The notes under the pieces are model-generated. The model saw only the letters and a program-made list of their open reading frames with translations. It had not been told where the DNA came from and did not search any database. 8,333 bases of DNA from an uncultured Bacillota bacterium (GTDB lineage Bacteria > Bacillota_I > Bacilli_A > Erysipelotrichales > Erysipelotrichaceae). Both the position numbers and the translations under genes were made by a program. The stretch spans positions 1 through 8,333 of the forward strand of contig ONXX01000102.1 in the NCBI GenBank assembly GCA_900321955.1. The letters are read 5' to 3'. Positions 1 through 5,178 of the stretch are shown piece after piece. Positions within the stretch are counted from its first letter, which is position 1. The number at the start of each line of letters is the position of its first letter.

Positions 1-124
1 CGACGGCGGCCTGCGCCTCCTTGGAGACGAAGTTGCCGACCACCAGGGTATCGGCAAAATTGAAAGAGATCTGTAGAATGTTTGCCACCATGATCGGCCA
101 GGCAAAGACCAGGATCTTTTTCAT
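1..124 (-). CDS. MATE-family multidrug/cation efflux transporter, N-terminal part (runs off left edge)
   Basis: About 41 N-terminal residues are visible, starting MKKILVFAWPIMVANILQ and followed by FNFADTLVVGNF. This matches the first transmembrane helix and following loop of MATE (multi antimicrobial extrusion) proteins, whose usual pattern is a hydrophobic LPIM..NLLQ helix followed by (V)D..VVGRF. MATE proteins are 12-helix inner-membrane antiporters that export drugs or other small molecules using Na+ or H+; the substrate cannot be read from this fragment. The start is uncertain. ATG at 124 is used here, but no good Shine-Dalgarno site sits at the right distance from it (AAAGAG is about 14 bases away). 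The frame is open further upstream to a GTG at 160, adding VNKEHQRENVEL, and that GTG lies right at the expected transcription start of the promoter at 168-195. It follows glgA on the same strand but is separated from it by a terminator, so it is probably transcribed on its own. Confidence 0.8.
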   Translation of the reverse strand, partial: MKKILVFAWPIMVANILQISFNFADTLVVGNFVSKEAQAAV

Positions 125-167
125 CAATTCAACATTTTCTCTTTGATGTTCCTTATTCACACTAAAG

Positions 168-195
168 ATTATAATGGATTCTCTCTTACAAACAA
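168..195 (-). promoter_or_regulatory. Sigma-A type promoter for the MATE transporter gene
   Basis: Read on the minus strand there is a perfect TATAAT (-10, bases 173-168) with TTGTTT (-35, bases 195-190) 16 bases upstream. The -35 box falls inside the T-tract of the glgA terminator, so the end of one transcription unit and the start of the next share bases. Predicted transcription start is about base 161. Confidence 0.6.
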
Positions 196-226
196 AAAAA
201 TACTCCCGGCAAATGTCGGGAGTATT
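191..226 (-). terminator. Rho-independent terminator of glgA
   Basis: On the minus strand, a 10-bp perfect stem (AATACTCCCG, bases 226-217, with CGGGAGTATT, bases 208-199), extendable by one G-U and one C-G pair to a 4-base loop, is followed by a run of seven Ts (200-194). It lies 19 bases after the glgA stop codon. There is no T-run on the plus-strand side, so it works only for minus-strand transcription. Confidence 0.93.
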
Positions 227-244
227 GAAATTGAGTTTAAACGC

Positions 245-2071
245 TTAAGGCTTTAACCGCAGATACAGATCTCTGTACTGAGCGGCTGATTTTTCCCAGG
301 AGACATCCTTTTGCATATCACGGACGACCATCTTGTCGAAGCTGTCGCGGTATTCAAAGTATAATGTCTTGGCTCTGTTGACCGCATCGAGCAGCAGGCC
401 GGCATCATAGCCGTCAAAGGTAAAGCCGTTGCCGCTGTCTTCGTACATGTTGTACGGTTCAACCGTATCCTTAAGACCGCCGGTCTCTCTGACGATCGGC
501 AATGTGCCATAGCGCATGGCGATCAGCTGTGTCAGTCCGCATGGTTCAAATAAGGACGGAACCAGTAAAGCATCGGATGCGGCATAGATGCGGTGTGCTC
601 TGTCTTCATCGTACATGATGTTGGAGCAGACCTCACCCTTATAAGCGCCTTCGTAGTAACGGAAGGAATCTTCATAGTTGGCATCGCCGGTTCCTAAGAC
701 AACCAGCTGGGTATTGCCGTCGATCATCTGCGGAACGATGGCATTGACCAAATCCAGACCCTTCTGATTGGTCAGACGGGAGATCAAACCGATGACAAAC
801 TTGGAATCATCGACCTGCAGGCCGAGTTCTTCCTGTAAGGCTCTCTTATTGGCCTTCTTCTTTTCGATGACATCTTCCGTATCGTAGTTGGTGTAGATCC
901 TCTGATCCGTGCTCGGATTCCAGATATCGCAGTCGATACCGTTGACGATACCGCTGAGCTTGCCGGAATGATAACGCAGATGCGCATCAAGGCCTTCGCC
1001 ATAGAATTCCGTCTGGATCTCACCGGCATAGGTGGAAGAAACCGTCGTGATCATATTGGCATATGCCAGACCGCCCTTGAGCATGTTGGCATCATTGTAG
1101 TTGACCTTCAAAGCGTCCTTGTTGAAGACGTAGTCAGGCAAACCGGACCAGTAACGCACCGAACCAAGATCGTAGATACCCTGGAAACGCAGGTTGTGTA
1201 CGGTCATGATCGTCTTGGAATTGGCTAATGCAGTATTCTCAAACAAGGTGTGCAGATAGACCGGAACCAGAGCCGCCTGCCAGTCATGGCAGTGGATGAT
1301 ATCAGGGATCCAATTCAGATAAAGCAATGCAGACAATGCCGCCTTGGCAAAATAACAGAACTTAGGAATGTCGTCAACCATATTGGTATAAGGATTGCCG
1401 CTGGCAAAGAATTCTTCGTTGTCGATGAAATCATAGACGACACCATCCCATTCGTATTCCATGATACCAACATAGAACTGACGGCCGTCAGCGAACAAGT
1501 CCATATAGAACTCGCCTTTGTAGACCATCTTTTCCTGGTACTTCCATGGAATGCACTTATAACGCGGCAGGATAACCTTGACGTCGCAGTTCTGCTTTAC
1601 CAGCTCCTTCGGCAAAGCATACATGACATCTGCCAGACCACCGGTCTTGACAAACGGATAGCACTCCGAACCGATGAAGGCAACGCTTCTGCGCGGACCC
1701 AAATCAACAACCGGTTCTTCAACAACCGGTGCTTCCGCACTTACTTCTTCCGCTTTTTTGACTTTTACAGCTTTTACAGTCTTTCTGACTTTTTTCTCAG
1801 CCTCCGGCTTTTCTTCCTTGGCGATCTTGCTGGTCTTAGACGCAGTCTTAACTGTTCTGGTCTTTCTTTCCGGCATCACGCTCTTGGAAACTTTGCCATC
1901 CGCATCGACCATGACTTCAGCCATTGCAGCTTCCGTCTCGGCAGGCTTGCTCGCCTTCTTGACCGTTGTCTTTCTCGTGGTCTTCTTTTCAGCGGTCTTC
2001 AGGGCACTTTCTGCTTTGTCATTTTTTACTGTTTTGCTCTTTGTCTTCTTTTCTTCTTTTTTTTCAGACAT
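245..2071 (-). CDS. glgA: Glycogen synthase (ADP-glucose), GT5 family, with long lysine-rich N-terminal extension
   Basis: GlgA transfers glucose from ADP-glucose to the non-reducing end of a growing alpha-1,4-glucan in the cytoplasm. The protein is 608 residues. Residues from about 127 (RRSVAFIGSECYPFVKTGGL) to the end form a normal-sized bacterial synthase of about 480 residues: KTGGL (142-146, nucleotide-sugar binding lysine), HCHDWQ (around 260-265), TVHN (290-293), NGID (377-380), SRLTNQKG (431-438), and FEPCGLTQL (from 508) with the catalytic-region glutamate, then YGTLPIVRETGGL. All expected motifs are present. Ahead of this lies an unusual tail of about 125 residues, rich in lysine, alanine, threonine and glutamate, with no similarity I recognise to a folded domain. 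The start at 2071 is chosen because GAGGGG lies 9 bases upstream; an in-frame ATG at 2116 would add 15 residues without a ribosome site. No glgB, glgC, glgD or glgP is in the window, so it is not within a glg operon here. The identity is secure; the function of the tail is unknown. Confidence 0.96.
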   Translation of the reverse strand: MSEKKEEKKTKSKTVKNDKAESALKTAEKKTTRKTTVKKASKPAETEAAMAEVMVDADGKVSKSVMPERKTRTVKTASKTSKIAKEEKPEAEKKVRKTVKAVKVKKAEEVSAEAPVVEEPVVDLGPRRSVAFIGSECYPFVKTGGLADVMYALPKELVKQNCDVKVILPRYKCIPWKYQEKMVYKGEFYMDLFADGRQFYVGIMEYEWDGVVYDFIDNEEFFASGNPYTNMVDDIPKFCYFAKAALSALLYLNWIPDIIHCHDWQAALVPVYLHTLFENTALANSKTIMTVHNLRFQGIYDLGSVRYWSGLPDYVFNKDALKVNYNDANMLKGGLAYANMITTVSSTYAGEIQTEFYGEGLDAHLRYHSGKLSGIVNGIDCDIWNPSTDQRIYTNYDTEDVIEKKKANKRALQEELGLQVDDSKFVIGLISRLTNQKGLDLVNAIVPQMIDGNTQLVVLGTGDANYEDSFRYYEGAYKGEVCSNIMYDEDRAHRIYAASDALLVPSLFEPCGLTQLIAMRYGTLPIVRETGGLKDTVEPYNMYEDSGNGFTFDGYDAGLLLDAVNRAKTLYFEYRDSFDKMVVRDMQKDVSWEKSAAQYRDLYLRLKP

Positions 2072-2129
2072 TTTGTAATACCCCTCACAATTCAATAAAA
2101 ATACGTCACAGACCATCCTATGACTCTTC

Positions 2130-2139
2130 TATTATCTCA
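2130..2139 (-). promoter_or_regulatory. Possible extended -10 promoter of glgA
   Basis: The minus strand reads TGAGATAAT here (TG-N-GATAAT, an extended -10 form), about 60 bases before the glgA start. No good -35 box is seen 16-18 bases upstream (TATGAA is the best). The 189-base gap between glgA and the phosphatase gene contains no strong terminator on the minus strand, so part of the glgA transcript may also come from upstream. Confidence 0.35.
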
Positions 2140-2260
2140 TCTTTTTTCATTTTTCATAGTTTTTGCGGCTTTTTAGCCTCTTTTGTTATCTTATCAGCGA
2201 AATATGAAGACATTTTCTCTCTTATCCCTGGCCAAACCTCTGCTTTTTGATCTGTCTATC

Positions 2261-3427
2261 TCAGTTTTGCGCAAAATCTCTTCCCAAGGCATTCCTCAAT
2301 TCTTCGATCTCTTCAGCGCTCAAACCGATCTCAAGGAGATACTCTTCTGCCTTTGCCTGCAGGTCGATCTCATAGATCGATTCGACATGAAAAGCCTTGG
2401 CGATCGTTTTCATGATATTGCGTGATGCGATGCGGTGATAGACGAGGGAACCCAGCTTCACACCGATGTAGTTATAATAGGTCCTCATGTAGTCGCTGAT
2501 GATTTCATCGGCACCTGCTCCCATAAAGCACTCCAGAACTGCCACCGCAAAACCGGTACGGTCTTTGCCCTCCGTGCAATGGATCAGATAAGGGCCCTCG
2601 TTCGACAAGAGGAAGCGAAAGCCCTTGGCCAGTCTTTCCTTGAATTCATCGGTCTCATAGACCGTGCTCATATTCAAGGCGATCGTATTGCAGCCGGCAT
2701 AATATGAATTTTCATAATCCGGATGCTGCTTCATGCCGTTTTCATAGTCTGCCATATTGAAGATCGTTTTGATCTTTGCCGCTTCAAGGGCGGCATCTGC
2801 CTCCTTGTTCCGCATGATTTTTGGATTGATCGGGGAAGAGGAACGATATAAAGTACCCTTTCCCATGCCGCTTGTATCCACATTTCTGAAATTGGCATAT
2901 TCCGCATCGCTTAAATGAGGATAATCCTTTCGTTCATCGCTTCTTTGATAAAGTCTCTCATCTGAGGGATACTCCTCACTCCGGTTCTGTTTCTCTATCA
3001 TATGGAAACTGACATCAGGCAGAATCTTCCCGGATTGGTCTATGATGCCGGCTTGTTTCGCAAAGCTGCCGTTTTGAACATGAAGATAAACAAGATCTTT
3101 GTTGTCTGCTTCACTTTGAAAGAGACAGGCCATCTTATCACTTACATCATCTGAAGGACAGGCCAGGATCGCCATCTCAAAGCTTTGTTCATTGATCATC
3201 ACCTGAACCAGATCCCCCGCCTCATATCCTTTTTCATTCAGGTACTGCGGCGTGACGGCAAGATAAAGATTGCCGTCTGCATCGATCTGTCTTGCCTTAA
3301 CAAGGACATCTTCATAGGTTTCTGAGACGACTTCTTTTTCTTCTTTGACCGTTTCCGGACGGGAAAAACCGCAGCCGGACAGCAGCAGCAAGGCAATAAT
3401 GAATGAACAGAATCCATGCTTTTTCAT
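2261..3427 (-). CDS. Secreted lipoprotein tyrosine/dual-specificity phosphatase (HCxxGKDRTG type)
   Basis: The protein is 388 residues. Residues 1-19 are a lipoprotein signal peptide: MKK, a hydrophobic stretch, then the lipobox LSGC with the lipidated cysteine at 19. The mature protein should therefore be anchored on the outer face of the membrane. Residues about 40-145 form a small beta-rich-looking domain (DGNLYLAVTPQYL, GYEAGDLVQV) of the kind that precedes many Firmicute phosphatases of this class. Residues about 150-388 are the phosphatase domain: YANFRNVDTSGMGKG then LYRSSSPI (193-200), and the catalytic P-loop HCTEGKDRTG (283-292) with nucleophile C284 and R290. The lysine in the loop is shared with mycobacterial PtpB and Listeria LipA-like enzymes, which act on phosphotyrosine and often phosphoinositides; the substrate here is unknown. 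The gene sits alone between a tRNA and glgA. Its ribosome site is weak (GAAGATGA, about 8 bases before ATG). Confidence 0.9.
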   Translation of the reverse strand: MKKHGFCSFIIALLLLSGCGFSRPETVKEEKEVVSETYEDVLVKARQIDADGNLYLAVTPQYLNEKGYEAGDLVQVMINEQSFEMAILACPSDDVSDKMACLFQSEADNKDLVYLHVQNGSFAKQAGIIDQSGKILPDVSFHMIEKQNRSEEYPSDERLYQRSDERKDYPHLSDAEYANFRNVDTSGMGKGTLYRSSSPINPKIMRNKEADAALEAAKIKTIFNMADYENGMKQHPDYENSYYAGCNTIALNMSTVYETDEFKERLAKGFRFLLSNEGPYLIHCTEGKDRTGFAVAVLECFMGAGADEIISDYMRTYYNYIGVKLGSLVYHRIASRNIMKTIAKAFHVESIYEIDLQAKAEEYLLEIGLSAEEIEELRNALGRDFAQN

Positions 3428-3449
3428 ATATTATTTCATCTTCATTTTT

Positions 3450-3458
3450 AGTATAACA
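3450..3458 (-). promoter_or_regulatory. Extended -10 promoter of the lipoprotein phosphatase gene
   Basis: The minus strand reads TGTTATACT (TG-N-TATACT), an extended -10 element, with its expected transcription start near 3443, about 16 bases before the ATG at 3427. No recognisable -35 box is present; the region where it would be is the terminator hairpin of the upstream tRNA-Leu. Extended -10 promoters can do without one. Confidence 0.5.
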
Positions 3459-3460
3459 AA

Positions 3461-3491
3461 CAAAGAAAAAGGCCATCTTTTCGATGACCTT
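3461..3491 (-). terminator. Rho-independent terminator of tRNA-Leu
   Basis: On the minus strand, AAGGTCATC (3491-3483) pairs with GATGGCCTT (3477-3469) in a 9-bp stem with one G-U pair and a GAAAA loop, followed by TTTTTCTTTG. It lies 10 bases past the tRNA 3' end, so the tRNA is a single-gene transcript separated from the phosphatase gene. Confidence 0.9.
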
Positions 3492-3501
3492 AAACGCTAT
3501 A

Positions 3502-3584
3502 TGGTCCGGGCTAAGGGACTCGAACCCCCACGGTCGCCCACCAGATTCTAAGTCTGGCGCGTCTACCAGTTCCGCCAAGCCCGG
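3502..3584 (-). tRNA. tRNA-Leu, anticodon UAG
   Basis: A full cloverleaf of 83 bases can be folded on the minus strand: acceptor stem CCGGGCT with AGCCCGG, discriminator A and encoded CCA; anticodon stem CCAGA/TCTGG with loop CTTAGAA, giving anticodon TAG (reads CUA and, with wobble, other CUN leucine codons); a long class II variable arm, as expected for leucine; and a T-arm with GGTTCGAGTCC. The A discriminator fits LeuRS recognition. The gene has its own promoter and terminator. Confidence 0.97.
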
Positions 3585-3594
3585 ATACGGGTTT

Positions 3595-3623
3595 ATCTTA
3601 TAATAATATCTTTGAAAAAGCAA
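3595..3623 (-). promoter_or_regulatory. Probable promoter of tRNA-Leu
   Basis: On the minus strand TTGCTT (3623-3618) and TAAGAT (3600-3595) are 17 bases apart, predicting initiation near 3588, a few bases before the mature tRNA 5' end at 3584. The -10 match is only moderate. The -35 box touches the -35 box of the oppositely directed coaX promoter. Confidence 0.5.
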
Positions 3624-3640
3624 TTCATAACCATTATAAT
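3612..3640 (+). promoter_or_regulatory. Strong sigma-A promoter of the coaX-maf operon
   Basis: TTGAAA (3612-3617), a 17-base spacer, and a perfect TATAAT (3635-3640). Initiation is expected at about 3646-3648, which coincides with the coaX start codon at 3648, so the transcript would have essentially no 5' leader. Confidence 0.8.
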
Positions 3641-3647
3641 AATGTGT

Positions 3648-4409
3648 ATGATTTTAACAATTGATTTAGGAAATACCAGCACAAAACTGGGTCTCTTCGA
3701 TGGTGATTTACAGATCTCTTTCCTTTGTGCCGATGGTGTTCACGACAATTACCGCAGTCTTATCCTGTCTTTTATCTACAAAGCCAATTTGCGGGAAGAT
3801 GCAATCGATAAAGCCATTCTTTCCTGTGTCGTTCCAAGAGTCTATGACCTGATCTACGATGCCCTGGCATCGATCGTCGGCGAACGCAATATCATCGATA
3901 TCAATCCGTCGACCGATTACGGCATCAAGCTGGTCATGCCAAATCCGCAGGACACCGGCGATGATCTGATCGTCATGTGTGCCTACGCCTACAATCTCTA
4001 CCACAGAGAAATGCTCATCGTATCAATGGGGACCGCAACCGTTTTATGCCATGTCACCAAGAGCGGCGAATTCAAGCACTGCATCATAGCTCCGGGCTTC
4101 TCCAAGATCGCTGAGACCTTATGGAAAAACGCAGCACAGTTGCCGGAATTTGAATTAAAACCGGTCAATACCTATCTGGCTGACAATACGATCGACGCCA
4201 TGAACGTCGGTATCTACAACGGCTATATCGGAATGCTGAAATCGCTCATTCTGGGTATGCGAAACGAGATCGGCGAAGATATGTATATCATCGGCTGCGG
4301 CGGATTGGGCAAAAAGGTCGCGCCGTATCTGAACATCTTCAATGAATACGATCCGGACTTCGTCACCAGAGGCCTCAACTATCTCGGTCAGAGGTATATT
4401 AATGACTAG
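3648..4409 (+). CDS. coaX: Type III pantothenate kinase-like protein (CoaX), with altered catalytic motifs
   Basis: CoaX phosphorylates pantothenate, the first step of coenzyme A synthesis, and belongs to the ASKHA fold. The 253-residue length is normal. Recognisable are the N-terminal phosphate loop MILTIDLGNTSTKLGLFDG with D6, SCVVPRVYD (59-67), the GTAT loop (128-131), IAPG (147-150) followed by the NAAQLPEFEL helix, NTIDAMNVGIYNGYIG (180-195), the glycine loop IIGCGGLG, and the C-terminal DPDFVTRGLNYL. Two core motifs are off-consensus: the usual G-x-D-R reads G104-D-D106-L107 (arginine lost), and the usual D-x-G-T-A-T reads S126-M-GTAT (aspartate lost). Either the enzyme has diverged or it has another role; it is still clearly a CoaX homologue. 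The start at 3648 gives the standard family N-terminus; an in-frame ATG at 3642 would add two residues. No Shine-Dalgarno site precedes either. The gene overlaps maf by 8 bases. Confidence 0.88.
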   Translation: MILTIDLGNTSTKLGLFDGDLQISFLCADGVHDNYRSLILSFIYKANLREDAIDKAILSCVVPRVYDLIYDALASIVGERNIIDINPSTDYGIKLVMPNPQDTGDDLIVMCAYAYNLYHREMLIVSMGTATVLCHVTKSGEFKHCIIAPGFSKIAETLWKNAAQLPEFELKPVNTYLADNTIDAMNVGIYNGYIGMLKSLILGMRNEIGEDMYIIGCGGLGKKVAPYLNIFNEYDPDFVTRGLNYLGQRYIND

Positions 4410-5010
4410 AATCATCCTTGCTTCCAAGTCACCGAGGCGAAGAGAGCTGATGGAACTGCTGAAAGTTCCCTTTGAAGTCATCGTCTCCGATATCGATGAA
4501 CAGATCAATCCGCAAAACGATCTGGTCAAAGAGATCGAAAAACTCTCCTTCCAGAAAGCCAACGCTGTCTATAAGGATCATCAGGACGCCCTGGTCATCG
4601 GTTCGGACACCATCGTCAAGATCGGCAATGATGTCTTAGGCAAACCCCACAGTATCAGGCAGGCAAAAGAAATGCTGATGGAGCTTTCCGATCACACCCA
4701 CGAGGTCGTGACCGGTGTCACCATCCTTTATCAGGGAAAAGCCGAAACCTTCTCCAGCGTTGCGGAAGTAAAGTTCTATCCGTTAAGCGAAAAGGAGATC
4801 GATGAGTACATTGCCACCAACGAACCGATGGATAAAGCCGGTGCCTACGCCATTCAAGGCGATGCCGCCAAATTCATTCAGTCGATCCATGGCGATTATT
4901 ATACGATCGTCGGCCTGCCAGTCGCTGAGCTCTATCATCGTCTGAAAAAATCTGAAAAAATATCTTTAAAAAATATCCGTTTGGATATTTTTATTTGCGA
5001 TCTTTTATAG
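4402..5010 (+). CDS. maf: Maf-family nucleoside triphosphate pyrophosphatase, with read-through C-terminus
   Basis: Maf proteins hydrolyse non-canonical or canonical nucleoside triphosphates (such as dTTP, UTP and modified forms) to monophosphates, and are also linked to septum control. Seen here are the N-terminal ILASKSPRRRELM (5-17) with the nucleotide-binding S-x-RR, SDID (29-32), GSDTIV (67-72) with the conserved catalytic-region aspartate, KPHSIRQAKEML, VVTGVTI (102-108), and the C-terminal MDKAGAYAIQGDAAKFIQSIHGDYY spread over 143-167 with VGLPVAELYHRLKK at 170-183. The family normally stops about here (185-200 residues). In this copy a 10-base tandem repeat (TCTGAAAAAA twice, 4941-4960) shifts the frame and adds 19 residues (184-202) read from the terminator hairpin. 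The start at 4402 is supported by AGAGG 7 bases upstream, inside the end of coaX, so the two genes are translationally linked. Confidence 0.93.
   Translation: MTRIILASKSPRRRELMELLKVPFEVIVSDIDEQINPQNDLVKEIEKLSFQKANAVYKDHQDALVIGSDTIVKIGNDVLGKPHSIRQAKEMLMELSDHTHEVVTGVTILYQGKAETFSSVAEVKFYPLSEKEIDEYIATNEPMDKAGAYAIQGDAAKFIQSIHGDYYTIVGLPVAELYHRLKKSEKISLKNIRLDIFICDLL
4941..4960 (+). repeat. Perfect 10-base tandem duplication near the 3' end of maf
   Basis: The unit TCTGAAAAAA occurs twice without a gap. Ten is not a multiple of three, so the second copy shifts the maf frame. With one copy removed, the frame reads CGT CTG AAA AAA TAT CTT TAA and would end at the base where the terminator stem begins. 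Confidence 0.95.
4969..4996 (+). terminator. Terminator hairpin of the coaX-maf operon, now inside the maf reading frame
   Basis: AAAAATATCC (4969-4978) pairs perfectly with GGATATTTTT (4983-4992) around a 4-base loop GTTT, followed by ATTT. Ten base pairs, but only two G-C pairs, and the T-tract doubles as the 3' arm, so strength is probably moderate. It would sit directly after the stop codon of a maf gene lacking the duplication; in the present sequence translation continues through it to 5010. Confidence 0.7.
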
Positions 5011-5016
5011 TAAAAT
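5011..5016 (+). promoter_or_regulatory. Possible -10 box of tRNA-Thr
   Basis: TAAAAT lies directly after the maf stop codon and predicts initiation near 5023, 4 bases before the tRNA. No convincing -35 box is seen 16-18 bases upstream (the site is in the T-rich arm of the maf terminator). TATAGT at 5006-5011 with TTGGAT at 4981-4986 (19-base spacer) is an alternative. Read-through from coaX-maf is a further possibility. Confidence 0.35.
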
Positions 5017-5026
5017 TGATTTACAG

Positions 5027-5100
5027 GCCGACATAGTATAGTGGTAATACGCATCCATGGTAAGGATGAATCCCGTGTTCAATTCACGGTGTCGGCACCA
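5027..5100 (+). tRNA. tRNA-Thr, anticodon GGU
   Basis: A 74-base cloverleaf including encoded CCA: acceptor GCCGACA/TGTCGGC with discriminator A; a short D-arm (GTAT/ATAC, loop AGTGGTA); anticodon stem CATCC/GGATG with loop ATGGTAA, giving GGT (reads ACC and ACU, threonine); a 4-base variable region; and T-arm CCGTG/CACGG with loop TTCAATT. The acceptor stem beginning G1-C72, C2-G71 fits threonine. Position 32 is A rather than the usual pyrimidine. Confidence 0.95.
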
Positions 5101-5109
5101 TTTCTTAAC

Positions 5110-5131
5110 AGTCCGCTGAAGGACTTTTTTT
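5110..5131 (+). terminator. Rho-independent terminator of tRNA-Thr
   Basis: AGTCC (5110-5114) pairs with GGACT (5121-5125) around a 6-base loop, followed by an unbroken run of seven Ts ending at 5131. It starts 10 bases past the tRNA 3' end. The stem is short but the T-tract is ideal. Confidence 0.8.
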
Positions 5132-5143
5132 ATTGCCCAAATC

Positions 5144-5172
5144 AAAAAAGACAGGCTTTTCAACCTGTCTTT
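5144..5172 (-). terminator. Rho-independent terminator of tex
   Basis: On the minus strand AAAGACAGG (5172-5164) pairs with CCTGTCTTT (5155-5147) in a 9-bp perfect stem with an 8-base loop, followed by more Ts (5146-5144). It lies 6 bases past the tex stop codon and faces the tRNA-Thr terminator, so the convergent gap of about 80 bases is closed to transcription from both sides. Confidence 0.92.
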
Positions 5173-5178
5173 CGTATC

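Noticed and set aside
134..160. Short ORF ATG TTG AAT TGA just before the MATE start, as a leader peptide
   Set aside because: Three codons by chance in an AT-rich region; the AAGGAA site is about 13 bases away and there is no attenuator-like structure.
1250..2098. A long open frame (about 282 codons) on the plus strand opposite glgA
   Set aside because: It is a shadow of glgA: the antisense of the lysine-rich tail gives Phe/Leu/Ser-rich nonsense, there is no ribosome site, and glgA is certain.
2163..2180. Small hairpin GGCT-TTTT-AGCC downstream of the phosphatase gene
   Set aside because: Only 4 bp, and no T-run follows on the minus strand where the terminator would be needed; no plus-strand gene ends here.
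3312..3623. Open frames on both strands across tRNA-Leu, including peptides such as GLEPPRSPTRF and AELVDAPDLESGG
   Set aside because: These are well-known spurious translations of tRNA-Leu genes; the tRNA folds perfectly.
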